A DNA stretch of 64,000 bases from Yamagishiella unicocca (Eukaryota > Chlorophyta > Chlorophyceae > Chlamydomonadales > Volvocaceae). The stretch is from contig BDSL01000124.1 in assembly GCA_003116995.1 (NCBI GenBank), forward strand, positions 124,001 through 188,000, written 5' to 3'. The position numbers were made by a program, and so were the translations under genes. Below, piece after piece: positions 1-12,373 of the stretch. The notes beneath the pieces are model-generated. The model saw only the letters and a program-made list of their open reading frames with translations. It did no database searches and had not been told where the DNA came from. Numbering within the stretch: the first letter of the stretch is position 1; each line of letters starts with the position of its first letter.

Positions 1-3000
1 TGTCCAACTTCACTGTGTCGCGCGCCGGCGTGGGGCAGGTCCGCTGGGTGGTTCCCGTGGACGTGCGCGGCGTGCCGCTGTACGACATTGTGTCCATCTC
101 GTACGGCGAGGTGCTGTGCTACCCGGACAGCAGCACCAAGCCGCCGCAGGGGCAGGGCTTGAATAAGCCGGCGGAGATCACGTTGTACGGGGTGTTTAAG
201 AAGGACAAGGAGACGGGCGCGCCCATCAAGGAAGGCCCTCGTGGCCAGGCGTACGAGAAGGCGCTGCGTCAGATGTGCGGCCGCATGGGCGCGAAATTCC
301 TCTCATACAAACTTGACGCCGGCGTGTGGAAGTTTGAGGTGGAGCACTTCAGCCGCTATGGGCTGATCGATGTGGATGACGACGACGAGGGTACCGCCGC
401 CGCCGCTGCGGCCCCGATGGCGAGGGCCATGCAGGCGGCGGCGATGGTACCGGAGGAAGGCGCGGGCGAGGCGCCGGGAGCCGCGGCGGGGCCGCCGATA
501 GCCCGGCGCCTGGGTATGGCCCGTGCGGACTTCGACCCGGACTATGCTGGCGCACAGCCCGCGGTGCCTGGTCGGGGTCTTGCTGGCGCAGGCCTGCAGG
601 GCTTTGCATTCGGCGGCGTCGGGGGACCCGCAGCCAGCGCCGCTGGGCGTGCGCCGGCGGCCCTGCTCCCGGAGGATTCGGGCTTGGAGCCGTCGGTCGG
701 ATTTCGCCGGCAGCAGGGCCTGATGACGGTGGAGGCAGGCGGATCGGAGACGACCGGCATGGAGGGCGCAGGTGGGTGCGGGCCGTGGTGGTGGAGCGGG
801 TGGTGGGGAGCGCCCAGGGCGGCCCGCGGCTGACGCGCCCGACCTTCTGGCCTGATGGGACGTGGCTGCTGGGGACTGCGCGGCACACAAAGCGTGCGTC
901 CCCGGAGCTCTCGGACGTGCCGCTTGCCGCAAAGCTGTTTCCGGTGGCTTTCCCGATAAGGGCAGCGGTCAAGTAAGTAAACGAGATAAGTAACGCGCCT
1001 ACCAGCGGATGGAAGCGAACAGCCAAGCCGGCTGCAATGGCAGCAATATCCGTACACTCATGATGAAACGCGGCTCGCTGAAATGCGTCGTGCCAGCAAA
1101 GGATTCTGGAGTGCTCTCGTATGGAGCGTTGCCTGCTCGGCTTGTTGTCCTGAAAGGATGCCGCTGACTGAAAACCAATCCCGGTGCCCTGCGCTCTGCG
1201 AAAACATGTTATATCCCGCCGTGCCCGATTTCCCCGCCCATGTGATGTGTCGCCACCCATCTGCAGCGGGGGCGAAAAGAGGAACACAGTGATTGGTGTT
1301 GTGTTGCATAGGCGCGGCCTATTGTGCAAAGGCATGCTTGCGAAGGCTCGCTGCATCGCAGGCGGACTCGCTTACGAGGCATGGCCCCGTTTTGTTGATA
1401 GCGGTTCTGTCCTGTCCCAAAGAAGCAAGAAGAGCTTGCCATAACCTTACTGAAAAGCCTATCTCAACTGTCTGTGCTGACCTCCCCGGCCTCGTCAAAT
1501 GCTACCTGTTTGTAACTACACACGCAATACTCCCGCTCCTTGATCATTTTGATCTTCTCCAAGCACTAAAGGCACACCGAAGCTGCGCCACACTGCGCAG
1601 CCCGCTTTAGAAAACATGCCAAGCGCACGATAGACCGACAGTATTGCGGTCCTGCCGGGCGCAATCCTGCCGGAACTCACCCGCCCACACAGACCTGACC
1701 CGGCGGCCGGCCTCCTCCTGTCCGCCACGCGTGTGCTCGCCTCCCTGGCCACCCTTCTGGTGCGCAGGTGGCGCGGCGACCCGTGGGACGGCTGCGGAGG
1801 CCGGCCGCCGGGCGGACGGACAGCAGTGCCAGCAGCAACAGCATCAGCGGCATCTATGGTACCTGTAACAGAGATGCCGGTTCAAATACTCGATCGGGAA
1901 GCGTGATGGAAGGCACACCATGCCGTCTCGGACTGTATGGGTGCTCAATAGGGTTTTGGGTTTCAATTGGAATATGCCGTGACATCGCAGCCCGTGCGCA
2001 GGGTGCGTGAGGGATTATTCGTGGGGCGCCGTATTGCTGAGAGTGCTGAACAGCGATGCTACAGTGAGGTCCGGATGCGCTACCTGCGTACAGTTACCTG
2101 TCAGGCCCGGATGGCCGCCATAGTTGTGGGTTATGTCCTCCTGGTTGCCCTTTCGGAGGCATCGCACCCCCTCAGCGCACCTCGTGTCCCTGGGCTGTTG
2201 TGCGTTCCTCGGAACATGGTCGCCGTGGGCGGGGGGTCGTGAGGGAGCGGCAGCAATGACCGGCCGTCGTCTAGGCGTTTTGACATTACCGAACAGCGAC
2301 GACGGGCCATGGTCCGTTGTGTTGCCATCGCGAGGTGTCCTCTGCGAATAGCCTGGAACTGGTCATTCGAGGGATGATATGCTTGCGCACTGGTGTGCTC
2401 CACACTACCGAAGTCACTTGTTTTCCTGTTTGAAGGCTGGCTTGGAAGCCGCTGCTTGCACCTGACCGCTGCACCATTGCGCGCCTGGTGTCACGTTGGC
2501 TTTGGTGCCTGTCGCTGACGCTTGGACGGGCGTATGGCGATATCCTCGCTTCAATGCACTTTGCGGCACCTCGGCACACTTCATTGCACCCCATGGAGCC
2601 GGCTTCCTAGGGCGGGCGGCTGGCAGCCCCCAGAAAGGAGGCCGAAGTGCCACGTCCTGCACGACGAGTGGCGCTGGGGGCTGGGGGCATCATCGGGATG
2701 GGGACCCGAGGATGGGGTTGACGCTTGATTCGTGACGCGAACTGGGCGGGACGCCATCTGGGTCGGGGCCAGCACGCGGCGCCCCTGCTGCGAGTGGCTA
2801 GGGGGATGGGCTAGGCTAGTCCATCATGCTTTGGGAATCGTGTTGGTGCACGTGCGCGTTCCACGTTGCCGCCGTTCCGTTTATTCGTTTTCTTTTTCCT
2901 TCACACAGCCACGACGGGACGCTTGCGCGCTGCTCCCGCATGCGCCGCCCGAGCTGCCTGACAAACTGCGTGAGATGGTGGCGTGCGTGCACCGTCATGC

Positions 3001-6000
3001 GCACACACTCGGACTTTCCGTGGAGTACCTGTTCGCGGCTTAGCGCTAGACTAGCAAGCAACACACTCGGACCGTGTGCGCGGTGGCAGTTTGGTACACA
3101 TGTGGTTCGGGTTTTGGTTTGACCTACCCTCGCCAGGCTTTGGCCTCTCAAGGGCCTTTCTGGGGCCCAGATGACGTGTAAAGCCGTACCTGGGTCCGAA
3201 TAAATCGAAACCCAGTGGAACATTGCTGCCACTAGCTGCAGATGTCCTCGCCGCCCTTCCCCTTCAGCGACGTCTTGACATGCACCACGAAACCCGTTGC
3301 ATCCGCACGGTTTCGGAGGCCCCTGATGCGCAGCGAGCCAACGCCACGCCGTCCAGCTCAGCTGAAGCGGGTAATAAGGTGCCCCGAGCCTCAACAGCCC
3401 GAAAACACGACGTGCGCGAAGGCGAAGCAGAACGTCGATCCTTGCCGTTTGATACGCAACCCACCTACCACAACTGGTCCTCCTGGCGGGCCCCACACTA
3501 CCCATAGCTCGCATCTTCACTCCGCATCCCTCCTGGCCTCACCTCACCTTCCTCCCCTGTGGGCCTTACCTTTCCTGGCCATGCGCCGCGCTGCGCCGAT
3601 GCCTTCCCCCGCCCTCTTACCAGGTGCCGACCAGGACATGTCCGAGGCGCGTGCGGAGCTGCGATTCGGCGACGACCTGGCCGCGGACGCGGAGGTCTCT
3701 GGCGGTGTGGTGGGCCCCGCTGCACGAGGCGGCGGTGGCTCCACCGCCACCGGCTCCCAGGTCCTGGCGGCCACGGACATGGCGTTGGGGGAGATCAGCC
3801 AACCGGGAGTGCCGCTCCAGCACGCGCTGCCGTCGTCGCTGGCGCACGACCCCGTACGTGTCCGCGCGCTGCACGACGCGTTCTTCAGCACCGCCGGCAC
3901 CGCCGGCGGCAGCTCGGCCCATACGTACCGGCCGGCGCCGCAGCAGCAGCAGTGGCCGGTGGCGACGCAGGGCTCGATGGACGGCGGCCCTGGAGGCGGC
4001 GGTGCCTTCCGTGCCCGCGGCGCGGAGCGGGTCAGCGGCGCCGGCGGCAGGGCTGGCGCGGCTGGCGGCGCCGCTGTTGCGCCGGCGGCGACGGTGTGGC
4101 GGCGGCCCGCGGCGGCTCTGACGCCAGGAGCTCCAGGTGCGAGTGCGGTAGTGGGTGATAGATGTGCTGCATTTATGTGGTGCGGTCTGGAGGAGGGAGT
4201 GGCGCGCGGGTGTACAGTTGCGCGTACCTAGTGTGTGATGACGCGAATCCCTCGTTCCGTCAGCCTCTCGCAGCCCTGCTCGCGGCAGCGGTGGTGGCGG
4301 CATCGCTGCCGTAGCCCATTGCCCAGGGCTTCGCTTGCCGCGCCACATGCACTCCTTTTCTGCGTCTTGTTGTGCTCCAACCAAGCACCGACGCTCCCTC
4401 ACGCCCCGGTGTCCTCCTCCCTCAATCTGCAGCTGCCGTCATGGCCCGGGGAGCCAGCCTGCTGTCGGCCCCTGACGGCGACGGCGGCGTCAGCGGCGGC
4501 GGCGGTGGCTTGGGCTCCTCGCCCATCAGCCTCGCGCTCGCCCGCCCTGTCGCGATGCGTCCCGCCGCGGCCATCCCCGACGGCGCGGCGGCGGCGGTGC
4601 TGCCCTTGCGGGTGAGTGGCGCGGGGCGGCGCGAGGAAGGGGACGACCCCGGGGGCTGCATCACCTGCCATGGGCCGTGCTCCTCCCGGGCTCTCGCGGG
4701 TGCGAGCGACGTTGCGTGGCTTGCGTTTGTGGGAGAGGGGTGTGCGCGAAAGCAGCTAGCACAGCCCACCCGGCTACCCTAAGCCAGGCGTGTGGTGGGG
4801 AGCCGTTCGCTGACGTCCAGACAGCCTGGAAGGGCAAGGCACCGGGTACGGTTTACTCATCGGCTGCCCGCTTGTCGGCTGCCCGCTGATGATCGTGACC
4901 GCCCCACGCGCAACCTTTGCCTGCACCCCAGGACGTCCGTACAGCCGGCTACCTGACGGATGCTGGTCTGGCCATGGGGCGTGGCTTCCGAGTGGGCTGG
5001 GGACCTGGCGGCCGGCTGGTGGTGCCCGGTGAGGGAGCTGCCGGGAAGGGGAGGGACAGGGGAGGCGGGCAGGGCTGCCGAGCGTAGGGGAGGACAGGTC
5101 TGGTGCGGAAGGGTGCGGGGGGCGAGGGCTGTGGAACTGACCTAGCTGGGGTGCCTTCGGAAGACAGCGGAGTGGCTGCCTGCCATCGCCATAGCTCAGT
5201 TAGTAATCCAGTGTGGCTTGGGACGTGGTTTTACATTGTTGCGTTGCCGCACCTTCCCTTGGCCTCCACTGCGCCATCTCTCAGGAGCCGCCGACGCGAC
5301 GACTGCGACGGAGATCTGCATCACGCGGGTGCGCGTGGAGGGCGAGGGCGCGGCGTACGGCGATGCGTCGTACGGTTCCGGAGCCGGTGGTGCCGGCTCG
5401 GAGGAGGCCGAGGGCCTGGAGGCGCTGCGCGACCGCCTCCGAGCGGCGCTGGAGGTCCACCTGGCGGCGAGCAAGCCCAGGGAGCAGCAGGTGGGGAGGG
5501 ACGTCAAGCATTGCTACTTCTGCTGTGATGAGGCGGCGGTGAAGTTGTGGGGGGAGTATGCTGATGGAGGGACTTGTTTGGCAGATCCATCGGTATGATG
5601 GGGTCATCGTACTGTTGAGGCCATCGTCGATATGTTTGAGGTCATCGACGGGGCGCGGATGTGGAAGCGGGCGCCTCCTTGCACCCTGTCTCTAGCTTCA
5701 GTCACCCTAGGCCGCGCACTCGTGCGCGTTCCGCCCGGCCCGCTGACCCGCCGGGCCCATACCGTGCGTTTGCGGTGCGCCCCGCAGGACAATGCCGGCG
5801 ACGACGCGGGCGACGAGGCGGCAGGCGCCGACGGCAGCCCCGCGCCCGCGGTGCCGTGCTGGCGCCTGTGTGTCGACTCGCGGGAGCTGGCGGTGCTGGT
5901 AGACCGCTACGTGCGCGTCTGCGAGCAGCAGCTGCAGCAGCTGCTGGGAGGAGGAGGCGGCGCCGGAGGCGATGCCGGCGGCGGCGGCGGCCGCGGCGGC

Positions 6001-9000
6001 GACGCCGACGCGGATCACCCGGAGGCGTTGCGGCTGAGGCACGAGGTGGAAACTTGGAAGCTGGTGGAGGTGCTGTTCGCGCGGATTGACGGGGAGGTGC
6101 CTGAGACGGACGCCTACGGCCCGGCGGGAGGGGTGTCCGGGGTACCGGCAGCGGAGGGCGCCGCCGGTGGCGCCGGGGGGGACATGATGGTGCTCTCGAC
6201 GCCACCGTCGACGCCGGTGCCGGCGCCAGGTGCCGGGACAGCCACGACGGCGGCGGCGGCGGCGGCGGCCGCCACACCCGCGCCGTCGGACTTTGATATG
6301 TCCGGCGGTGGTGGCGGCGGCGGCGGCGGCGACGTTGAAGGTACCGCGGGCGGGGCGGGACCGCCGCCGCGGACGCTGCTGGCGGCGCTGCAGCGGCGCG
6401 CGCAGCTGGGGCTGTGGCTGCAGCGCCAGGCTCGGCGGCGAGTGGAGGAGGACCTGCAGACGGCCGCCAGTCCGGCGGCGGTGGTGCTTCATCTGCTGGC
6501 GGCGCACCAGCTGGCGGCGGCGACGGGGGCGGCGGTGGCGGCGGGCGACGCGCGGCTTGCGATGCTGATTGCCCGGGTGAGGCTCGGCTCGGCTCCTGGT
6601 CCGAGGCCACAAGCTCTGCTCATCCAGCGACCTGTCGGTCCTGGACGAACTAATCGCCTGCCTGCCCAGCACCCTCCCAGGGGGTACCCACCCTCCCAGG
6701 GGGTACCCACCCTCCCAGGGCGTACCCACCCTCCCAGGGCGCACCCACCATCGCTGCTGTTTGCGGTGTCTCCTTGTCGTCTCCCATCGCAGTGACGCAT
6801 GCTCCCCCAACGCCCAATCCCCAACCGTGCCCTTGGTGTGCCATGCTTCTATCGAAATCCCATCGCACCGACGCATGCACTGACGCATGTCCCGAACCCC
6901 ATCGTCACCCCCGCCCTCCTCTCCGCGCTCCTCGTCCCCCAGGCCGGCAGCCGCTCCTCCGCCAGGTCGCAGCTGGCGGCGCAGCTGGCCATCTGGCAGC
7001 GGTCCGGGTTCACACAGCACGTGGCGCCGGAGCGGCTGGCCGCGTACCACCTGCTGGCTGGGCAGGTGGGGCGTCAGGAGGAGGGGAGGGGAGGGAGGGA
7101 AGACCCGTGTACGAAAGGAAAGTCCGTTTAGCAGGGAGGGAGGGGGGGGAGGGGAGGGGAGGGGAGGGGAGGGGAGGGGAGGGGAGGGGAGGGGAGGGGA
7201 GGGAGCAGGCCGTGTCGCGAGGTGACGTGAAGGCGGTGGAGAAGCGACACTGCAGGGACCCCACAGCAACTCACCGGCCAGGGATTATTCCTCAGGGACT
7301 AGTTCTTTCTTTGTTTCTTTGTTTCACCCTCTTGACTTCGTGCTCTCCCTGACATCAGCTGTCGATTGCAATAGGCCGACCCCTGTGTTGCCGAATGGGA
7401 CGGGAGCAGTGCCTGGCCGCCCCGCTTGTGCGCAGCCTCCTCCTCCCCCCCGCTGTTGTCTGAGGGCTGCGGCCGCCTTCCCACAGGTGCTGGAGACGCA
7501 GCGGCTGCTGTCCCTGGACTGGCGTCGGCTGCTGGGCCTACACCTGTGGTACGGCACCCCCGGCACTTCGTCGCCCATGACCGCCGTACAGCAGTACCTG
7601 GTGGAGCGCCACGTGGAGCCCGCGGTGGTGCCGCACCCGGCGCCGTACCACGTGGAGGGGCTGCAGCCGTCGGCGACGGGCGCCGCGACGGGCAGCGCCG
7701 CCGCCGCCGCCGCCGCCGGCGCCACTGACGTGCAGTGGGAGATGCTGCAGCTGTGGGCCACGACGCCGGCGGCGGCGACGGCGGACTGCCTGACGGCGGG
7801 GCAGCTGGCGACGGCGACGGGCGTGGAGGCGGCGGCGGAGCGCGCGCGGGTGGCGTGGCTGGCTGGTGGCGGCTGCAGCAGGCTCCTGCGGTGCTCGGGG
7901 TACAGCCCGAACCCGCTGGACCATAGCCTGGCGTGGCACCTTATGACGGCGCTGCAGGTGGGTTTCGGAGCGGAGCGGGAGGTCATGTTTTAGGTTTGCG
8001 TGCGCGGTCCGCTGGGCAGGGCAGCTGTCCGGGCCGCATCCGTGCAACCTAACCTGCCCGCAGCGTTGAGGTAAGTTAATCAACCTGCCCGCAGCGGTGA
8101 TGTAGATTAACCTGCCCGCAGCGGTGATGTAAATTAATCACTTCAGGACATGCTTCGCACGGTGAAGAGCAAGAGCACCCTACCTGACTCCCGTGCCGCT
8201 ACTGTACGGCACCCATCCCCCAAGCAGGCTGCCGACGTGCTGCCCACCCCTGGAGCCGCCTCCTCCTCCTCGCCCCACGCCGACCTGCAATCCGCCTCCT
8301 CGTCTTCCGCCTCGTACGACTCCGAGATGCTGGCGACCACCCTGGAGTTCATCACGCAGCTGCAGCTGGCGGGCGGGCTGTGCGAGTGGGCGCTGTACGT
8401 GGCCCTCACCATTCCAGACCTCCCGGAGGGCGGACCCGCTGTGCGGCGGCGCGTGGTGCGGGAGCTGCTGGCGATGACAGTACCCGAATGGTCGGGGGAC
8501 AGGTGGGCTGGGTTGCGGGTTGGGGGGCTGTGGCATCCATGCACGTTAGATCACGGTCGGTCACACAAGGCATCGGCATCCTGGGCCGCACGCGGGGGGC
8601 AGAGCCAATGGGCTCAGAAAGGGTCTGCGTGTGACGCTAGCAGGCACAGAAGACCTGTTGTGGGCTTGTTGTTGACCAACCATCCGATGTCGCTCGACCG
8701 TCAGCCGTGGCCCCCTCCGCCATTGGACTTCCTCCTGCTACCGGTCTGAAGCTCTGAGCCCTTCCCCGCTAAACCCTACCTTTGTCCCCGCACCCCCCCC
8801 CCTCCCACCCCCCCGCCACCACCACCCCGCAGCCCCCGGGAGCTCTTCCTCACCGCTACCCTGCGCATCCCGGTCCAGCTGCTGGCGGAGGCCCGCGCAA
8901 CCTGGGCGCAGTACGTCCGCGACGACGCCGCCCGCTGCGCCGCGCTGCTGGAGGCCGGCGCCGCCGCCGCCGCGCACGACGTCTTCGCATCCTCCGTCGC

Positions 9001-9577
9001 CCCGGGGCTCTTCCTCGCCGGCGCCTGGCCCGAGCTAGCGCGCCTCGTGGCGGAGCTCGAGCCGACGGCGGCGGTGCTGCCGTCGTGGACTGTCGGCGGC
9101 GGCTTGTACGGCAACTTCCTGGCGATGTTTGGCCGCCAGCTGACGGCGGCGGCGGGTGCCGGCGGCGGCGGCTCCGCCGCCGCCGCCGCCGCCGCCGGTT
9201 TTCCGGAGGGCGTCGGGCTGCCGGATCTGTTGCGTTTTGCGTCTCAGGTGCAGGAGGCCCAGGTGAGCTTGGACGCGCGGCTGGCCGCCGCCACTGACGC
9301 TGGCGGCGTGCCGTCGCTCCAGGGGCTGGCGACGGACGAGGGCGTGGAGCGGTCGAAGCTGCGGCGGCGGCTGGTGCTCGGACGCATCGCGGCGCGAGTG
9401 CACGGCGCGCTCATGTCGTCCGGTGGAGGTGGCGGCGGCGGCGGCGGCTGGGAGGCGCGTAGTGTGGGGCTCCAGGCGGGCCTGGCGCTGCAGGGCTGCC
9501 TCGCGGCTGAGCTGCAGCTGGGTGGCGTGGCGGTGGCGGTGGCTGAGGCGGGCGCGAGGGTGACCTGCTCATCGTAA
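1..9577 (+). CDS. NUP98: NUP98-NUP96 nucleoporin precursor, 3' part (5' end outside window)
   Basis: Nuclear pore scaffold precursor that cleaves itself into Nup98 and Nup96. Exons: <1-771, 3624-4136, 4433-4611, 4932-5028, 5285-5490, 5788-6576, 6943-7065, 7487-7957, 8147-8502, 8833-9577; all junction phases agree and the in-window CDS is about 1415 codons plus stop. The first exon holds the Nup98 autoproteolytic domain (NFTVSR, VDVRG, KPPQGQGLNKPAEITL) ending in the cleavage motif HFS-RYGL. The Nup96 part shows GRGFRVGWGPGGRLVVPG in exon 4. Its helical region includes WRRLLGLHLWYG and YSPNPLDHSLAWHL in exon 8, and RIPVQLLAEARATWAQYVRD with SVAPGLFLAGAWPELARLV in exon 10. Poly-Ala/Gly stretches separate the conserved blocks, as is common in these algae. 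The FG-repeat N-terminus must lie upstream of base 1. Family assignment is very secure; the ends of exons 1 and 2 are the least certain. Confidence 0.94.
345..353 (+). other. Nup98/Nup96 autoproteolysis site (His-Phe|Ser)
   Basis: Codons 345-353 read His-Phe-Ser, followed by Arg-Tyr-Gly-Leu. In Nup98 precursors the peptide bond between Phe and Ser is cut by the Ser with help from the His. Nup98 would therefore end at base 350 and Nup96 would begin at base 351. The essential H-F-S triad is intact, so self-processing is expected (family knowledge plus inference). Confidence 0.9.
772..3623 (+). other. Long intron 1 of the NUP98-NUP96 gene
   Basis: A 2.85-kb intron bounded by a gtgggt donor after base 771 and a ttaccag acceptor before 3624, phase 1 on both sides. 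It is much longer than the other introns of this gene (roughly 250-500 bp) and less GC-rich than the flanking exons. I see no conserved coding segment, RNA gene or clear repeat in it; the short open frames in all directions look random. Confidence 0.7.
6670..6748. repeat. 19-bp tandem repeat (4 copies) in NUP98-96 intron 6
   Basis: Four head-to-tail copies of a 19-bp unit built on ccctcccagggggtaccca, the last two with g-to-c and t changes. They lie just after the exon ending at 6576. Confidence 0.85.
7134..7204. repeat. Homopurine microsatellite (GGGGA)n in NUP98-96 intron 7
   Basis: About a dozen uninterrupted copies of gggga on the + strand. The purine-only run could adopt triplex or quadruplex structures and is a likely length-variable locus. 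Confidence 0.9.
8046..8143. repeat. About 30-bp tandem repeat (3 copies) in NUP98-96 intron 8
   Basis: Three copies sharing the core cctgcccgcagcggtgatgt lie immediately upstream of the acceptor at 8146. Each copy contains a pyrimidine-AG stretch, so each could act as a decoy acceptor. Confidence 0.8.
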
Positions 9578-10463
9578 GGGGTACAGCGGGGTGTGTTTGC
9601 ATGCAGGAAGGGTGTGCGGGTAGGCGTTGGGAGTGAGGCGCTACGGTTCGGGGCTTATGCGCGGGCTAGAGGAGCTGGTGGGCGGGCGACGGCAATTGTC
9701 GCCGGCTTGAGATATAAATTGCCTCCCAGTAGATGCAGGCGCAGGACGAGGTATGATGCTAGTGGCGCGTAGCGCGCACATCGGCAAATAGGCCGAGCAA
9801 AGGCAGGACAGGGCGTCGCGCCAGCACGGACTGGTCGGTCGATCGTCGGGGGGCCTTATGTAGGATGTTTTGGTAAACCTGCCAACCAGTACCCACACCG
9901 GTATGGATCGTGGGGTTCCTGTGCTGGGCGGGATATTATGTCGCGATGTGCCCATCTGGGCCCCAGGCACGGTACCTCCCTCCAGGCTGCATGCTCTTGA
10001 AGGGCCCCTGTGTGCTGAAGGGTGTGTGGCTGCTGCGGAGTGCGGCTGCTGCGGTTACTGCCGCTGCTGACGCTTGTCGGGAGGTAGGGACGCAACCGTG
10101 GGGAGGGAGCTTTACAACTAACACGCCCCCGAGCAGCACGCTACCGCCACTAGTACGGGCGGGCGGGACCGGCCATCAGCGGAGCAACCGGTCTCACGAG
10201 CTAAGGAAGGAGAAGACGATTGTTCTGGGGGTCCCGCGCTGGGCGTCGGCGGCGGCTCCGCGTGCGGGCGTCGTGGTCGCATCCAACCCAAGGAGGATAA
10301 CCACGTGTCAGGTCGCATCCAACCCAGGGAGGACGACACGTGCCGTGGGTTGGCAGTGAGTTGCGTGGACGCCGGAGGCTACCCTAAGCTACCTCGCCAG
10401 CTAGCTAGGTAGGGCAGGCCAGGGTGGTTGCAGCCGAGGCGGAGGAGGAGAAAGAGGAGGGGG

Positions 10464-10494
10464 CTTCGAGGAAGACCCGTGGATGCGATGAAAA
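10464..10494 (+). repeat. Dispersed repeat A, copy 1
   Basis: Contains the core tcgaggaagacccgtgg followed by atgcgatgaaaa. The core recurs at 14236 and 51628 (+) and 39148-39172 (-), with a decayed copy at 48086. The downstream bases also match the reverse complement of the 39 kb copy. Confidence 0.7.
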
Positions 10495-11245
10495 CCGTGG
10501 AGGGGGGGGCCGGGGCCCCGGGACGGACCGGCTGCGGGGGCCTCATCCGAGGAGAGGGAGAGGGTGTCGCGCAGTCGCTGGGGTCGCAGGACCGCTGCGA
10601 GAATGCACACCGTCGGCAGGATGATGGCACCATGCCCTGAGCGGGGCGCACTGTAACGGGGACGCCGGGCGCGTGGTGGTGTGCCAGTGGGCGGTGCCGG
10701 GCGTGAGGGTGGAGGGTACGGCATACTGTCCGTCAGCATATGTATGGATCGCCTCCAGTATCAGCAATGGGAGGAGCTGCGGGGTTTCCCTGGGGCACAG
10801 ACAGTGCGCGTCCACCTCCCGCAGATCCAAACGCAAGATCATCATAAACTGCAGTTGACGATGTATAGGCATGATGGCACACCTAGCCGGCGGTTAGTGG
10901 CGCGGTTCCGCGTCGCCTCCGTGTAAGGCGGCTGCGCTGCAGCCGTTGCGGATCTGTTGCACGCCGTAGTGTCTCTCCACTACACTTCGGAAGGGCCCGA
11001 GGCGTAGTGTAACATCACGGTTCCGGAATAGTGATGTCGCACCACCCATCGAGTCCATCCCTGGAGGTGTCGTGTCGTGTGTCGGCACGTGAATGCATGA
11101 AGGGGTACGATGCACGCAGGGCCCCTCAGGCTGGCGCGAACCATGCCACGACGGAAACACGAAATGACGCACGCGTCGTCAAGACACAGTCGCCAATCGA
11201 CTCCTGATCCAGTACTATGTATGGGTGGTTGATTGTTGGCGCCCA

Positions 11246-11325
11246 CTTGCCCAGCTGCAATACAGTGTGCCCACTTGCCCAGCTGCAATTACGGTGTGCC
11301 CACATGCCCAGCTGCAATTCAGTAC
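11246..11325. repeat. About 31-bp tandem repeat, 3 copies
   Basis: Three copies of a unit containing gtgcccacttgcccagctgc followed by aat. They lie in the intergenic region and show no coding potential. Confidence 0.85.
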
Positions 11326-12373
11326 GGAAACCCGGCGATGCAGCACGTGGGTATGCATCAGTGAGGCCGCTGCGGCCGGTGTGGTGTCGCTACCCTGGAG
11401 GGAGGCGCCAGGGGCTATGTCCAGCTAAGTACGTGCAGGGGGGTGGGGTGCCCACCACAGACAGTGGGTGATGGAGACCGCAGAACCCGCAGAACGCGCC
11501 TCCGCCTGGCTACCCGCTAGGGTGGCTGGCGGCTGCTCGTTGCTGAGGCCATGCGCCCGAGCACCAGCAGCTCCATAGCCGCACGTAGTAGTAACACTGA
11601 AAGAGACGCACGTGCCGCCTTCGGGAGTCCGCGACCATGTGACGTGGTTCCCAATTATTGGGACGTCGGCATTACATATAGCACAGCAGATTCGCGATGT
11701 CACGGAACCGCACGTCGTTTTCCCGCCAACCCAGCAGCTGTCGCGATCCTGCAGGATTCGGTGTCTACGGAAGGTGCATGAGTGGTGGGCGCCGTAAGAT
11801 GCACAGGTCAAAGCAAAGGAAGGCGCTATTAGACCCTCTCACACAGCAGGCTACAGCAGAAGATGTAACAAGACTCACGCAGTATCTGGCCAGACAGACT
11901 CATAACACCGCTACTTTTGCGGTCTGGAGCCATTGTAATGAACGTGCGTCCGGGGCCTGACGCGACGATTTCGAAACGGTTGTTGGCACTGTCAATCCTA
12001 CTCGGCGCATGGACCGGACACGCGTGATCACACAAACGGCACCAGCCTGAACGCCCGAAGGGCCTATAAAACTCAAATGCCCAGTCCTGGGTATGAAACA
12101 GTTCAAGCCACCATACCTAAAAGAGCCAGACGTATATAAATGGGGAATCGTACGGCGTTGAAAAGGACGTGCAGAAACAAACCCCAGCGACGCTGAATGA
12201 GCTCCCTTGAAACTGTTGCATACGAGCTCCGACAGCGAGCCATTTACCGCAGCACATAACACGTTATTAACGTTCAAATTATAACTGCCAAAGCCACATT
12301 TAATTGTACGCGCTAGCCTCATGCGGCCCCTTCACGGGCATGGCAACAAGCGGCAGCAGCTCACTTCAAACCC

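Larger units (their letters stand above)
9578..12373. other. Convergent intergenic region between NUP98-96 and the copper radical oxidase
   Basis: No supported gene. It should hold the 3' UTRs of both neighbours. A TGTAA motif, the usual green-algal poly(A) signal, is at 10652-10656 on the + strand, and its complement is at 11672-11676 for the - strand gene; both are distant from the stops, so assignment is weak. It also holds one copy of dispersed repeat A (10464-10494), a two-copy repeat sharing gtcgcatccaaccca (10275-10340) and a three-copy repeat (11246-11325). Confidence 0.6.

Noticed and set aside
3242..4231. 329-residue open frame starting at 3242 as a separate gene
   Set aside because: Its 5' part is intron; from 3624 it continues the NUP98-96 frame after a good acceptor, and the phase matches exon 1.
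5702..7269. 302- and 520-residue open frames on the - strand
   Set aside because: Antisense shadows of GC-rich NUP98-96 exons; composition is almost only Pro, Arg, Ala and His, and the + strand reading matches Nup96.
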